Notes: generated by a model not told the origin, from the letters alone. A stretch of 64,000 nt of DNA from Streptomyces cinnabarinus (GCF_027270315.1 NZ_CP114413.1:3224001-3288000), one strand, 5' to 3'. Positions 8,626 through 16,637 are shown, counted from the first letter of the stretch. Numbers and translations: made by a program.

Positions 8626-8976
8626 TCAGCCTGCCGTGTCTCCCGCGTGCCCCTTTCGCGTGAGCAGCTCCCGGAGGGCACCCACCGCAGCCGCGTGTTG
8701 CCCCGTGGCCCGATCACCGATATCGATCGGAACAGTGGCGTATTCCTCCAGTCCGGAGCCGTAGCACCAATCACAGAGTGGAGACAGGCTGACCTCAGCC
8801 TTCCCACCACTTCCCCTGCACTCGGTGCACTCCGCCCACGGACGAGAGGCCAGCCAGTACAGGCACTGCTCAGGATCGACGCAGGCCACCGCACCGCAGG
8901 CCGGACAACCACGGCTCAGCCGAACAGACGTGGCGCTTGGTCGATCAGACAGAATGGTCACGGATCGATTCGACAT
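8626..8976 (-). CDS. Cysteine-rich zinc-ribbon-like small protein
   Basis: The protein has 116 residues. It carries paired cysteine motifs: CPACG with a downstream CVDPEQC, then CTECRGSG and CDWCYGSG. The last two resemble the CxxCxGxG repeats of the DnaJ zinc-finger domain, so zinc binding is likely. No catalytic domain is visible. The ATG at 8976 follows GGAG at 8 nt. The gene lies inside the tRNA-Gly island, 63 bp downstream of the HTH gene on the same strand, so the two may form an operon. The function is unknown; it could be an element-borne accessory or regulatory protein. Confidence 0.6.
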   Translation of the reverse strand: MSNRSVTILSDRPSATSVRLSRGCPACGAVACVDPEQCLYWLASRPWAECTECRGSGGKAEVSLSPLCDWCYGSGLEEYATVPIDIGDRATGQHAAAVGALRELLTRKGHAGDTAG

Positions 8977-9039
8977 GGCATTGACTCCTTCGAATCGGTC
9001 GGGCCGTGTCCGCTTCCCTCGGGCACGGCCCCCGACGTC

Positions 9040-9354
9040 TCATGGACTACCGACCGTCGCCTCTTTGCCCCAACGAGCCACGGTCGCCCGCGAGATGCTC
9101 GTCAGCTCGGCGATACGGCGATACGGAACGCCAGCCTCGACCGCCTCGAGAATGAGCGGCCGCAGCACGGCGTCCAGACGCTCCAACTCGGCGGCGAGGC
9201 GCGCGCGTTCGGCCCCTGGCCCCAATAGCTGCTGCACAGCCTTTGCACGCGCATCCTCAGGAGTGGATGGATGGACCCTGCCAGTGGGCTGCACGTGTTG
9301 CTGGCGTACAGGTCTCTGCGCGGCCTTACGGGTCCGATTCCGCCGACTGGACAT
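9040..9354 (-). CDS. Small HTH DNA-binding protein
   Basis: The protein has 104 residues from an ATG at 9354 (MSSRRNRTRK). A longer frame to 9486 exists, but its extra residues look non-coding. The N-terminus is basic. The middle is a Glu/Ala/Leu-rich helix, and the C-terminus has a helix-turn-helix pattern (GVPYRRIAELTSISRATVAR) of the type in which a resolvase- or Xre-like recognition helix follows IAELTSIS. A perfect inverted repeat, GTCTCA-CC-TGAGAC, lies 20 bp upstream (9374-9387) and could be its own operator. It is probably the regulator of the island. Confidence 0.6.
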   Translation of the reverse strand: MSSRRNRTRKAAQRPVRQQHVQPTGRVHPSTPEDARAKAVQQLLGPGAERARLAAELERLDAVLRPLILEAVEAGVPYRRIAELTSISRATVARWGKEATVGSP

Positions 9355-9373
9355 GACTCCATGTCGCCCAGCC

Positions 9374-9387
9374 GTCTCACCTGAGAC
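9374..9387. promoter_or_regulatory. Palindromic candidate operator upstream of HTH gene
   Basis: GTCTCA (9374-9379) and TGAGAC (9382-9387) form a perfect inverted repeat around CC. It lies just before the HTH gene start (9354), the usual place for an autorepressor site. Confidence 0.45.
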
Positions 9388-9750
9388 AAGCAAAGCGACA
9401 AGAGACGAATATGCCAATGCGGGACATGCGCAAAGCAGCAGGTAAGACGGCACACGAGGTAGTGCGATCGGTACTCGCAGAGACACAAGCGAGCAGTGCG
9501 GTCAAACTTTCCCTACTCAATCAAGGCCCGCGCACGGCGCGGGCGCGCGCCGCCTCGACGGCGCGGCCTGCCTCTGTCTTCGCCCGGCTGGCCGCGCCAG
9601 GCGGCGCGCTGCGTGCATGCGGGCGAGGAGAGACTGCCCGACGCGCCGGAAGCTTACGGGACCATGATCACTCGCGCCAAAGCAGCTCCCGGCCAAAGTC
9701 GCTACGCCGACCTTGTGCCAAGCAGTGCATGCATGTGGAAGGCTCCGCCC
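9388..9750. other. Gene-free stretch inside the island
   Basis: No credible gene was found here. From about 9527 the sequence is dense in GC-rich short hairpins (for example GCCCGCGC-ACG-GCGCGGGC) and CGCG-rich runs, ending near 9650. The open frames through it have atypical, Arg/Ala/Ser-rich translations and look fortuitous. It may hold promoter or recombination signals. Confidence 0.4.
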
Positions 9751-10032
9751 ATGCTTCGCTCTCGTGTCTGGTATGCGCTGTGCTCGATGGGCTGCGGGGC
9801 ACTCACTCTCGTCAGCGGCATTATCGGCGGATACGCCATGAGTGCCGAGATTGGGTGGCTTGAGAAGTTGATGGTCATTCCGGCCGGTCTGGGACTCGGC
9901 GGGTTCGTGATCTTCCTTGTGCGAGCCGTGCTACCGAACAGGCTTCGCCGTTGGGCCTTCAAGCCCGTGCGGCCACAGCTGCAGCAACGTGGGCCCCACA
10001 TCCCAAGATCGCTTTGGCGGTCCCAAGACTGA
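9751..10032 (+). CDS. Small two-TM membrane protein
   Basis: The protein has 93 residues from an ATG at 9751, preceded by GGAAGG at 8 nt. Two hydrophobic helices are visible (about residues 5-27 and 36-56), followed by a basic cytoplasmic tail ending in RSLWRSQD. Upstream in-frame ATGs exist (9496, 9664) but lack good ribosome-binding sites. The gene lies inside the tRNA-Gly island on the opposite strand to the HTH gene. No family was recognised; a small membrane protein of an integrative element is a reasonable guess. Confidence 0.5.
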   Translation: MLRSRVWYALCSMGCGALTLVSGIIGGYAMSAEIGWLEKLMVIPAGLGLGGFVIFLVRAVLPNRLRRWAFKPVRPQLQQRGPHIPRSLWRSQD

Positions 10033-10200
10033 CCGACCGATGAGGGCACTGGAGAGCCACCTACGCGAGGAAGGTCACACGTGCCCCCTGCGTGCCCGAT
10101 CGAGCAGCAACCCACGGCGAACGACAGGGAACACCGGCAAGTGGTCCAAGAACGCCCAGGTCAGCATCGAGCCAGCTCAGGCCGCATCCACATACGCGAT

Positions 10201-10293
10201 CTTCCAAACTGGCTACGCGGGTTCGATTCCCGTCGCCCGCTCCATACGAATCAGGGCCAGGTCAGAGGATCAATCCTCCGGCCTGGCCCTGAT
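10201..10293 (+). repeat. Right direct repeat (att-like): truncated tRNA-Gly copy plus terminator
   Basis: The sequence repeats the tRNA-Gly from its anticodon loop to CCA (10201-10244) and the following hairpin. The hairpin has a perfect 12-bp stem (ATCAGGGCCAGG at 10250-10261 with CCTGGCCCTGAT at 10282-10293) and a TTTTGTTT tail. The better-preserved stem and T-tract suggest that this copy holds the original tRNA terminator. The 5' half of the tRNA is absent, so this is not a gene. Confidence 0.8.
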
Positions 10294-10302
10294 CGTTTTG
10301 TT

Positions 10303-10737
10303 TCACTGATCGCCGTCGGCTCCGACGTGGAACCTCGCCAGGGCAAAGATGATCAAGAGGTCGAGCGTCATCATGGGGATGGCCCACAGCGGGTAGTACG
10401 GAACGAACATGAACTGAGTGATCAGGCCGACCCCTGCCGCCGCCACACCGGCCCCGCGTGCCCAGCTCTTGTTGGCCACGATCCCTATGCCGGCGATGAC
10501 GAGTGCCACTCCGACCACGATGTGAATCCAGCCCCAAGCTGTCAGGTCGAACCGATAGGCGTACCGGGACGCGTCGAACAGGGTGTCGTCCGCGATGCCG
10601 GACGCCCCCATGAGAATGCTGAGCGGCCCGCTGAGCATCAGCACGGCCCCGGCGAACAGGGACGCGCCGCTGAGCTGACCTTCGCTGGTGCCCGGCCCCC
10701 CGTACCCCCGCCGTGTCTCGCTCGGCATCGTCGCCAT
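10303..10737 (-). CDS. Four-TM conserved actinobacterial membrane protein (DUF7144-like)
   Basis: The protein has 144 residues from an ATG at 10737 (MATMPSETRR), preceded by GGAAGG. Four hydrophobic helices follow a short polar N-terminus: one near GASLFAGAVLMLSGPLSIL, one near WGWIHIVVGVALVIAGIGIV, one near GVAAAGVGLITQFMFV and one near PMMTLDLLIIFALARF. The pattern fits a family of unknown function that is widespread in Streptomyces. An ORF extension to 10833 is possible but lacks a start signal. The gene lies directly outside the right repeat of the island. Confidence 0.75.
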   Translation of the reverse strand: MATMPSETRRGYGGPGTSEGQLSGASLFAGAVLMLSGPLSILMGASGIADDTLFDASRYAYRFDLTAWGWIHIVVGVALVIAGIGIVANKSWARGAGVAAAGVGLITQFMFVPYYPLWAIPMMTLDLLIIFALARFHVGADGDQ

Positions 10738-10873
10738 GGCCGCCACCTTCCTGTACAGCACGGTCACCGGCGCGCAACGCCGGCCACGCTCCACTGTCAG
10801 GATCTCCGCGATCGTTCGGCACCGCGACTGCAACCCGTCGGACGGCAGCGGGCTCGGCAGAGATCCGCGGGTT

Positions 10874-11068
10874 TCAGAACTGGATCGAGTTGATCGTCTC
10901 GGCTATCGAGTCGAGGAAGCGCTGGATGTCGTCGGCCATGCCCGTGGAGGCCAGGAAGAAGCCGAAGAGGACGGCGACGACGGCGGGGCCGGCCTTGAGG
11001 GAGCCGCCACGGATCAACACCACCAAGATGATCGCCAACAGCAGCACCACTGACAGCGAAATGGCCAC
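10874..11068 (-). CDS. Small single-pass membrane protein (64 residues)
   Basis: The protein has 64 residues. A strongly hydrophobic N-terminal helix (residues 3-19) is followed by RGGSLKAGPA, a second moderately hydrophobic stretch, and a polar tail ending in INSIQF. Similar short proteins with the pattern RGGSLK..HAVVAVLFGFFLAST are common in Streptomyces, often near plasmid-spread or FtsK-like genes of integrated elements. That link is recalled family knowledge, not visible here. The function is unknown. Confidence 0.7.
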   Translation of the reverse strand: MAISLSVVLLLAIILVVLIRGGSLKAGPAVVAVLFGFFLASTGMADDIQRFLDSIAETINSIQF

Positions 11069-11523
11069 AACTGATCACACCCTCGGTCGGTCCGCTCTCC
11101 CGGCCCGGGGGCGCCATCCCCGCGCACCCCCGCCAGAACCATCGTGCCACCAACAGGCCCGCCGTATGCGGCGGGTGGGGCAACGGTGGTCACAACTCCG
11201 GTCGGCGCGGGCGGATCCGCGCCGCGCGGGCGGCCATCGCATGCGCCCCGCACGGTAATTCGAATAGGCACTCGTACGAGGAATACAGCGTGATCGTTTC
11301 CATGTCCACGCAACGCGTTCGCAGGCATTTCGAATTGTCGTCACAGGAGCTGCCGAGGTGTCTCCAACTCCGGCCCACACGTAGCGTTATGTACCATTTA
11401 GCATGGATTAAGTGGTACAAGGTGGACACATCTCGGTTGACCCGAAAGCCAGTTCACCTTGAATAGGCAGCAATGGCGTCGCACGTTTTACTAATACGCA
11501 CAGCCGCCGCTAGGGTGCCTCAG
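11069..11523. other. Intergenic stretch with lower GC and a leaderless promoter
   Basis: No gene is supported in this 455-bp gap. Its right half (11260-11510) has lower GC than the surroundings and includes stop codons in all frames. The end of the gap carries the candidate promoter of the acyltransferase gene at 11487-11516. Confidence 0.5.
11487..11516 (+). promoter_or_regulatory. Candidate promoter for leaderless acyltransferase mRNA
   Basis: TTTACT (11487-11492) and TAGGGT (11511-11516) are separated by 18 bp. TAGGGT matches the common Streptomyces HrdB -10. Only seven bases separate it from the ATG at 11524, so transcription would begin at or next to the start codon. Confidence 0.5.
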
Positions 11524-12675
11524 ATGTTGCACGCTGCCTCGTCCTCCCCCACGACACAGCACGGCCACCACGGAGCACCGCTCCAGACACAGCACAGACC
11601 GACCGCGCCCGGCGGCACGCAGCGCGACGCATTCTTCGACAACGCCAAGTTCCTGGCGATCGTCCTGGTGGCCGTCGGCCACGCCTGGGAGCCCCTGAAG
11701 GGCGAGAGCCGCATCCTGGAGGGCCTGTACACGGTCGTGTACGCCTTCCACATGCCGGCGTTCATCATCATCTCCGGCTACTTCTCGCGCAGCTTCGACA
11801 TGCGCCCCGACCGGCTGCAGCGGCTGATCACCGGCGTGGCCGTGCCGTACATCGTCTTCGAGACCGCCTATCCGCTCTTCAAGCGGGTCATCGACGACGA
11901 TCCGGACATGACGGTCAGCCTGCTGGATCCCTGGTACCTCACCTGGTTCCTGGTCGCGCTGTTCGTCTGGCGGCTGACCACGCCCGTGTGGAAGCTGATC
12001 CGGTGGCCCCTGCCGGTCGCGCTCGGCATCGCCATGCTGGCGTCCGTCACCCCCGAGATCGGCGACGACCTGGACCTCCAGCGGGTGCTCCAGTTCCTGC
12101 CGTTCTTCGTGCTGGGCCTGAACATGAAGGCCGAGCACTTCCAGTGGGTGCGCCGCCGCTCGGTGCGGATCCTGTCCGTGCCGGTGTTCGCGCTGGCGCT
12201 GGCCGTCGGCTGGTGGTCCGTACCGCGCATGAACACGGGCTGGTTCTACCACCGGGACTCCGCGCAGGAGCTGGGCGCGCCGTGGTGGACCGGGCCCGTC
12301 ATGGTGCTCGCGCTGTTCGGCTGCTCGCTGGTCCTCACCGCGTGCTTCTTCGCCTGGGTGCCGCGGCGGCACATGTGGTTCACCGCGCTCGGCGCGGGCA
12401 CGCTGTACGGCTATCTGCTGCACGGGTTCGTGGTGAAGGCCGGGGACTACCAGGGCTGGTACGAGCACGCGTGGCTGCACGGGCTGTTCGGGGAGATCTT
12501 CGTCACCGTGGTCGCGGCGGCGGGGGTGACCCTGCTGTGCACCTCGCCGGTGCGGCGGGTGTTCCGGTGCGTGATGGAGCCCGAGATGAAGTGGGCGTTC
12601 AAGAAGGACGCGGCGAAGCTGGCCCGGGAGCGCGAGCAGTCACAGCGGCGCGAACGCCAGAAGGTCGACGCCTGA
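11524..12675 (+). CDS. Acyltransferase 3 family membrane protein
   Basis: The protein has 383 residues from an ATG at 11524. An in-frame ATG at 11473 would add codons including TTA, CTA and ATA, which are very rare in this genome, so the downstream start is preferred. After a polar N-terminus, the motif FFDNAKFLAIVLVAVGHAWEP, with its conserved His, marks the acyltransferase-3/OafA-like family. About ten transmembrane helices follow. The C-terminal tail is Lys/Arg/Glu-rich. Such enzymes acylate sugars or surface polymers; the substrate is unknown. It converges with the HD-domain gene, with 4 bp between stop codons. Confidence 0.85.
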   Translation: MLHAASSSPTTQHGHHGAPLQTQHRPTAPGGTQRDAFFDNAKFLAIVLVAVGHAWEPLKGESRILEGLYTVVYAFHMPAFIIISGYFSRSFDMRPDRLQRLITGVAVPYIVFETAYPLFKRVIDDDPDMTVSLLDPWYLTWFLVALFVWRLTTPVWKLIRWPLPVALGIAMLASVTPEIGDDLDLQRVLQFLPFFVLGLNMKAEHFQWVRRRSVRILSVPVFALALAVGWWSVPRMNTGWFYHRDSAQELGAPWWTGPVMVLALFGCSLVLTACFFAWVPRRHMWFTALGAGTLYGYLLHGFVVKAGDYQGWYEHAWLHGLFGEIFVTVVAAAGVTLLCTSPVRRVFRCVMEPEMKWAFKKDAAKLAREREQSQRRERQKVDA

Positions 12676-12679
12676 CCGG

Positions 12680-13120
12680 TCACTCCAGACCGAGAAGTGC
12701 GCGCATCCTCGCGTACTTCTCGGTCAGCCGGGTGCGCGTCGCCTCGTCCAGCACCGCCAGCCGCGCCGGGTTCGCGTTGTGCGCCAGGTCCGCCTCCTTC
12801 ACCAGGCGGGCGCCCGGTGTCGCCAGGATGCGGCCGGCGTAGTCCGCCGGCGGCTCCCCCGGCCGCTTGGTGAGGGCCAGGACGATGTTCCTGGTGCGGT
12901 CGCTCAGGGCGGCCTCGCGCAGCCAGTCCTCGGTCACGGCCTCGTCCTCGACGGCGTCGTGCAGCCAGGCCGCGGCGATCTGGTGCTCGTCGCCGCCGCG
13001 GGCGCGGACCCCGTCGGCGACCGCCTCGAGGTGCTCGGCGTAGGGGCGGCCGGCCTTGTCCGTCTGGCCCTCGTGGGCCGCGCGGGCGAGGGACTCGACC
13101 TCGGACAGGGTGAGCGTCAT
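12680..13120 (-). CDS. HD-domain phosphohydrolase
   Basis: The protein has 146 residues from an ATG at 13120. The ATG overlaps the stop of the upstream phosphatase gene (ATGA), so the two are translationally coupled. Metal-binding motifs of the HD superfamily are visible: an early His in PYAEHLEAV, AAAWLHDAVEDE (the HD pair) and a later Asp in KEADLAHN. The length and layout resemble stand-alone RelA/SpoT-type HD hydrolases (Mesh1-like). A nucleotide-phosphate substrate is therefore plausible but not shown. Confidence 0.8.
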   Translation of the reverse strand: MTLTLSEVESLARAAHEGQTDKAGRPYAEHLEAVADGVRARGGDEHQIAAAWLHDAVEDEAVTEDWLREAALSDRTRNIVLALTKRPGEPPADYAGRILATPGARLVKEADLAHNANPARLAVLDEATRTRLTEKYARMRALLGLE

Positions 13121-14307
13121 CCGTGGACGCCCGCCTGTGCCGTGACCGTGGGGCCCTCGCGGCAGATCAGCAGCAGGGCGCGGTCGTCGTTGACGTCCTT
13201 GGCCACCGCCTCGATGAGGTGCCACGCGGCGCCGTGGAAGCCGCCGGCGACATAGCGGTCGGCCTCGCCGGTGAGGCGGTCGATGCCCTCGACGATGTCC
13301 CGGTCCGAGGTCTCCACCAGACCGTCCGTGAAGAGCATCAGGACGTCGCCGGGGCGCAGGGAGCCCTTCACCGGGTCGAACTGGGCGCCGTCGTACACAC
13401 CCAGCAGCGGGCCCTCGGCGGCCTTCTCCTCCCAGCGTCCGCTGCCCGCGCTGAGCTGGAGGCCCGGCGGGTGGCCCGCGGAGTAGAGCTCGTAGTCGCC
13501 GGAGTCCAGGTCCAGGACGAGGTGGATCGAAGTGGCGAAGCCCTCGTCCCAGTCCTGGCGCAGGAGGTAGCCGTTGGCGGCGGGGAGGAAGGCGTGCGGG
13601 GGCAGGCTGCCCAGCAGTCCGCCGAAGGCGCCCGACAGCAGCAGGGCCCGGGAGCCCGCGTCCATGCCCTTGCCGGAGACGTCCGTCAGGACGACCTCCA
13701 GGGTGCGGCCGCTGTTCGTGCGGGCCGCGACAACGAAGTCACCGGAGAACGACTGGCCGCCCGCCGGGCGCAGCGCCATCTCGCGGTGCCAGCCGTTCGG
13801 CAGCTGCGGCAGCTTGCTCTGCACCCGGATGCGTTCACGCAGGTCGAAGAGCATGGTGCCGCCGCGCCGCCAGGGTACGCCGACCCGGCTGCGGAACTGC
13901 GCGATCAGCAGTCCGACGAAACCGCAGGCCGCGACCACCAGGACCACGCCGGGCGTGACCCGGGCGGCGCCCTCGGTGTACGGGCCGAGCTGGACCGACT
14001 CCACGATGAGCGCGGTGGCGGCGGCCGCGTACAGGCCGAGCAGGCTGGCCGGGCGCAGCAGCAGTCCACCGGCCACGATCGGCAGGACCAGCGCGGAGGG
14101 TGAGCACCACACCGAGTTGGCCAGGGTGGTGGCCGCGATCAGCGGGACGGTGAGCAGCAGTCCCGCCAGCGCGATCCAGTCCGAGCCGTCGCCGCGGAAG
14201 TAGTCCACGGCGCTTCTGCGCAGGCCGACGCGGACCCGGTGCCACTGCATTCGCAACCGGGCCGCGAAGGTGTCGGCGGCCGCTCGCCGCTCTCGTCCTG
14301 CTGCCAT
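13117..14307 (-). CDS. Membrane-anchored SpoIIE-type PP2C phosphatase
   Basis: The protein has 396 residues. The N-terminal half has four to five transmembrane helices (about residues 45-145). The C-terminal half is a PP2C/SpoIIE phosphatase with the metal-binding motifs GDFVVAAR, VLTDVSGKGMDAG, YSAGHPP and LMLFTDGLVET. In Streptomyces, such RsbU-like enzymes usually dephosphorylate anti-sigma antagonists; no partner gene lies next to it here. It overlaps the HD-domain gene by 4 nt. It is divergent from the Eis-like acetyltransferase. Confidence 0.9.
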   Translation of the reverse strand: MAAGRERRAAADTFAARLRMQWHRVRVGLRRSAVDYFRGDGSDWIALAGLLLTVPLIAATTLANSVWCSPSALVLPIVAGGLLLRPASLLGLYAAAATALIVESVQLGPYTEGAARVTPGVVLVVAACGFVGLLIAQFRSRVGVPWRRGGTMLFDLRERIRVQSKLPQLPNGWHREMALRPAGGQSFSGDFVVAARTNSGRTLEVVLTDVSGKGMDAGSRALLLSGAFGGLLGSLPPHAFLPAANGYLLRQDWDEGFATSIHLVLDLDSGDYELYSAGHPPGLQLSAGSGRWEEKAAEGPLLGVYDGAQFDPVKGSLRPGDVLMLFTDGLVETSDRDIVEGIDRLTGEADRYVAGGFHGAAWHLIEAVAKDVNDDRALLLICREGPTVTAQAGVHG

Positions 14308-14381
14308 TAGTTCGGGACCCTATCCATCGGACCAGCCGCTTGGCACGGGAGGTCCCACTTGTCCCCCGTCCGAGGCTCAAC

Positions 14382-14392
14382 TTCACAGTGAA
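14382..14392. promoter_or_regulatory. Short palindrome in divergent promoter region
   Basis: TTCACAGTGAA is a perfect palindrome and is followed by another CTTCAC half-site (14393-14398). It lies between the divergent SpoIIE-phosphatase and Eis-like genes. It may be an operator; no known regulator was recognised. Confidence 0.3.
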
Positions 14393-14469
14393 CTTCACGA
14401 GAAGCCATCGCGCGGCCACCCGGCGGAAATTCCCTGGCTCGTCCCGCATTGCCCTGGTAGGCATGGTCC

Positions 14470-15726
14470 ATGGGGACACAACTCACGACCGGTTCCGCGA
14501 TCGAGCTGCGGGAGCTGCTGCCCGAGCACTGGGACACCTATTACGACGTTCTGCTGCGCGCCTTCGGCGGGCTGCCGGAGCCCGCCGAGGAACGTGAACT
14601 GTACCGGGGACTCACCCAGTTCGACCGCTCCTTCGCCGCCTGGGACGGTGATCTGTGCGTGGGCTCGGCGGGGGCGTTCCGGTTCGGGGTGACCGTGCCG
14701 GGCGGGGCCTCGGTGGCCGCGGCGGGCGTGACGATGGTCGGGGTCGCCGCCACCCACCGGCGGCGCGGCATCCTCACGTCGATGATGCGCAGGCAACTGG
14801 ACGATGTGCGGTCCTGGGGCGAGCCGCTGGCGGTGCTGACGGCGTCCGAGCCTGCGATCTACGGCCGGTTCGGGTACGGCGTGGGGTCCTTCCAGCTCGC
14901 CGCGGAGATCGATACGAGCCGGGTGCGCCTGTCGGTGCCGGACGGGACGGATGACGTACGGCTGCGGTACGCGGAGCCCGCGGACGTCGTCGACGCGTGC
15001 GAGTCCGTGTACGCGGCGCTGGTGCCGGTTCGGCCGGGGATGCTCGCCCGGGTCCGGCCGGGGTGGGAACGGGTCGGGGTGCTCGATCCGGAGGACGGGC
15101 GGGACGGGGCGTCGCCGCTCCAGTGCGTCCTCGCCGAGCGGGACGGGGAGACCGTGGGGTACGCGCGGTACGCCGTCAAGCCGGAGTGGGAGGTCAGCGG
15201 GCACAACGGCGTCGTGCAGCTGCGGGAGCTGGCCGCGGTGGACGCCACCGCGCAGGCCGCGTTGTGGCGGTTCCTGTTCGACATCGACCTCACCACGACG
15301 CTGCGGGTGTACGGGCGGCCGATGGACGAGGCCTGGCAGTACCAGGTCTCCGACATCCGGCGGTGCCGGCCGCGGTTCCGGGACGGGCTGTATGTGCGGC
15401 TCGTCGATGTGGGGGCGGCGCTTCAGGCGCGGACGTACCAGACGCCGGTGGATGTGGTGCTGGACGTCGAGGATGCCTTCTGCCCCTGGAACAGCGGGCG
15501 TTGGCGGCTGTCGGGGGACGCCAAGGGGGCGTCCTGCGAGCGGACCACGGACGCCGCGGATCTCTCCCTGACCGTACGGGAGTTGGGGTCGGCGTATCTC
15601 GGGGCGGTGAGCCTGGCGTCGCTCGGGGCGGCGGGGCGGGTGCGCGAGGTGCGCCAGGGTGCGCTGGCCGAGGCCTCGGTGGGGTTCGGGTCAGTGGTGG
15701 CGCCCTGGATGCCGCACGGGTTCTAA
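14470..15726 (+). CDS. Eis-like GNAT N-acetyltransferase with SCP2 domain
   Basis: The protein has 418 residues. The first GNAT fold holds the acetyl-CoA motif VGVAATHRRRGILTSMM (about residues 93-109). A second GNAT-like domain follows (residues ~190-290). The C-terminal ~100 residues fit a sterol-carrier-like (SCP2) domain, and the chain ends in Phe, as in Mycobacterium Eis, whose terminal carboxylate is catalytic. Eis enzymes acetylate aminoglycosides and other amines. Whether this one gives resistance is unknown. The start is ATG at 14470. Confidence 0.9.
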   Translation: MGTQLTTGSAIELRELLPEHWDTYYDVLLRAFGGLPEPAEERELYRGLTQFDRSFAAWDGDLCVGSAGAFRFGVTVPGGASVAAAGVTMVGVAATHRRRGILTSMMRRQLDDVRSWGEPLAVLTASEPAIYGRFGYGVGSFQLAAEIDTSRVRLSVPDGTDDVRLRYAEPADVVDACESVYAALVPVRPGMLARVRPGWERVGVLDPEDGRDGASPLQCVLAERDGETVGYARYAVKPEWEVSGHNGVVQLRELAAVDATAQAALWRFLFDIDLTTTLRVYGRPMDEAWQYQVSDIRRCRPRFRDGLYVRLVDVGAALQARTYQTPVDVVLDVEDAFCPWNSGRWRLSGDAKGASCERTTDAADLSLTVRELGSAYLGAVSLASLGAAGRVREVRQGALAEASVGFGSVVAPWMPHGF

Positions 15727-15738
15727 CAACGGCCTGAT

Positions 15739-16557
15739 TCAGGAACTGCCCGAGGGCTTCTGGCAGTTCGGGCACCAGAAGAGATTGCGGGCGGCGAGAT
15801 CGGCGGTGCGGATCTCGCCGCCACAGAGGTGGCAGGGCAGGTGGGCCCTGCGGTACACGTAGACCTCGCCGCCGTGGTCGTCCACGCGGGGCGGGCGGCC
15901 CATAGCCTCCGGGGTGTGTTCCGGGCGGACGGTGTCGATGCGGTTGTTGCGGACGCCCTCGCGCATGAGGTCCACGAGATCGGTCCAGAGCGCGTCCCAC
16001 TGCGTGGGCGTGATGTCCTTGCCCGCGCGGTAGGGGTCGATGCCGTGGCGGAAGAGGACCTCGGCGCGGTAGACGTTGCCCACGCCCGCGATGATCTTCT
16101 GGTCCATCAGCAGGGCGGCGATCGTGGTGCGGCTGCGGGAGATCCGGCGGTACGCGCCCTTGGGGTCCGCGTCCTCCCGCAGCGGGTCCGGGCCGAGGCG
16201 GTCGTGTATGGACCGCTTCTCGGCCGGGGTGATCAGCGCGCAGGTGGTCGGGCCACGGAGATCGACGTAGCCCGTGCTGTTGGTGAGGCGCAGGCGGACC
16301 GTGTCGGTGGGCGGGGGCGCCGGGGTGGGGCCGAAGCCGACCTTGCCGAAGAGGCCGAGGTGGATGTGGATCCAGGACTCGGTGAAGCCGAGGAACAGGT
16401 GCTTGCCGTGGGCCTCGGTGGTGGTGAGGGTCGCGCCGGTGAGGAGGGCGGCGGCGTCGGAGAACTTGCCCTGGGGGCTGGTGACCCGGGGGGCCGTGCC
16501 GGCGAAGGCGGCGGCGTAGTCCTGGGCCAGCCGGTGAATCGTGTGCCCCTCGGGCAC
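15739..16557 (-). CDS. Fpg/Nei family DNA glycosylase (Nei2-like)
   Basis: This is a bifunctional base-excision-repair enzyme that removes oxidised bases and cleaves the abasic strand. The 272 residues begin MPEGHTIHR: Pro2 is the nucleophile and Glu3 the partner acid. The PEGHT form is typical of endonuclease VIII rather than Fpg (PELPE). The H2TH region is near MDQKIIAGVGNVYRAE. The C-terminal zinc finger is CHLCGG...CPNCQ. The gene converges with the Eis-like gene, 12 bp apart. Confidence 0.93.
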   Translation of the reverse strand: MPEGHTIHRLAQDYAAAFAGTAPRVTSPQGKFSDAAALLTGATLTTTEAHGKHLFLGFTESWIHIHLGLFGKVGFGPTPAPPPTDTVRLRLTNSTGYVDLRGPTTCALITPAEKRSIHDRLGPDPLREDADPKGAYRRISRSRTTIAALLMDQKIIAGVGNVYRAEVLFRHGIDPYRAGKDITPTQWDALWTDLVDLMREGVRNNRIDTVRPEHTPEAMGRPPRVDDHGGEVYVYRRAHLPCHLCGGEIRTADLAARNLFWCPNCQKPSGSS

Positions 16558-16583
16558 GGTGGCTCCTTCGGTCCGTGTTCCAT

Positions 16584-16623
16584 CCGTACGCCGGCCCCCG
16601 CCCGGGGGGGGGCCGGCGTACGG
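16584..16623 (-). terminator. Hairpin after rpiB
   Basis: CCGTACGCCGGCCCC pairs perfectly with GGGGCCGGCGTACGG, giving a stem of 15 bp or more between the rpiB stop (16638) and the glycosylase start (16557). It lacks a clear T-tract, like many Streptomyces terminators. Confidence 0.65.
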
Positions 16624-16637
16624 TCCGCGCCTTGTCC

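Larger units (their letters stand above)
8516..10293. mobile_element. Small integrase-less island or element remnant in tRNA-Gly
   Basis: This 1.7-kb segment is bounded by direct repeats of the tRNA-Gly 3' end. It contains a cysteine-rich protein gene, an HTH-protein gene and a two-TM protein gene, but no integrase, excisionase or replication gene. It could be the decayed remainder of an integrative element or an island mobilised in trans. The two repeats still match at 68 of 70 positions, so insertion need not be ancient. Confidence 0.65.

Noticed and set aside
9411..9863. 150-residue plus-strand frame in the tRNA-Gly island
   Set aside because: It crosses GC-rich hairpins, has Arg/Ser/Ala-rich composition and overlaps the better-supported 2-TM gene in another frame.
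10201..10244. Second tRNA-Gly gene
   Set aside because: Only the half from the anticodon loop to CCA is present; the 5' acceptor strand and D-arm are missing, so it is an att-site copy, not a gene.
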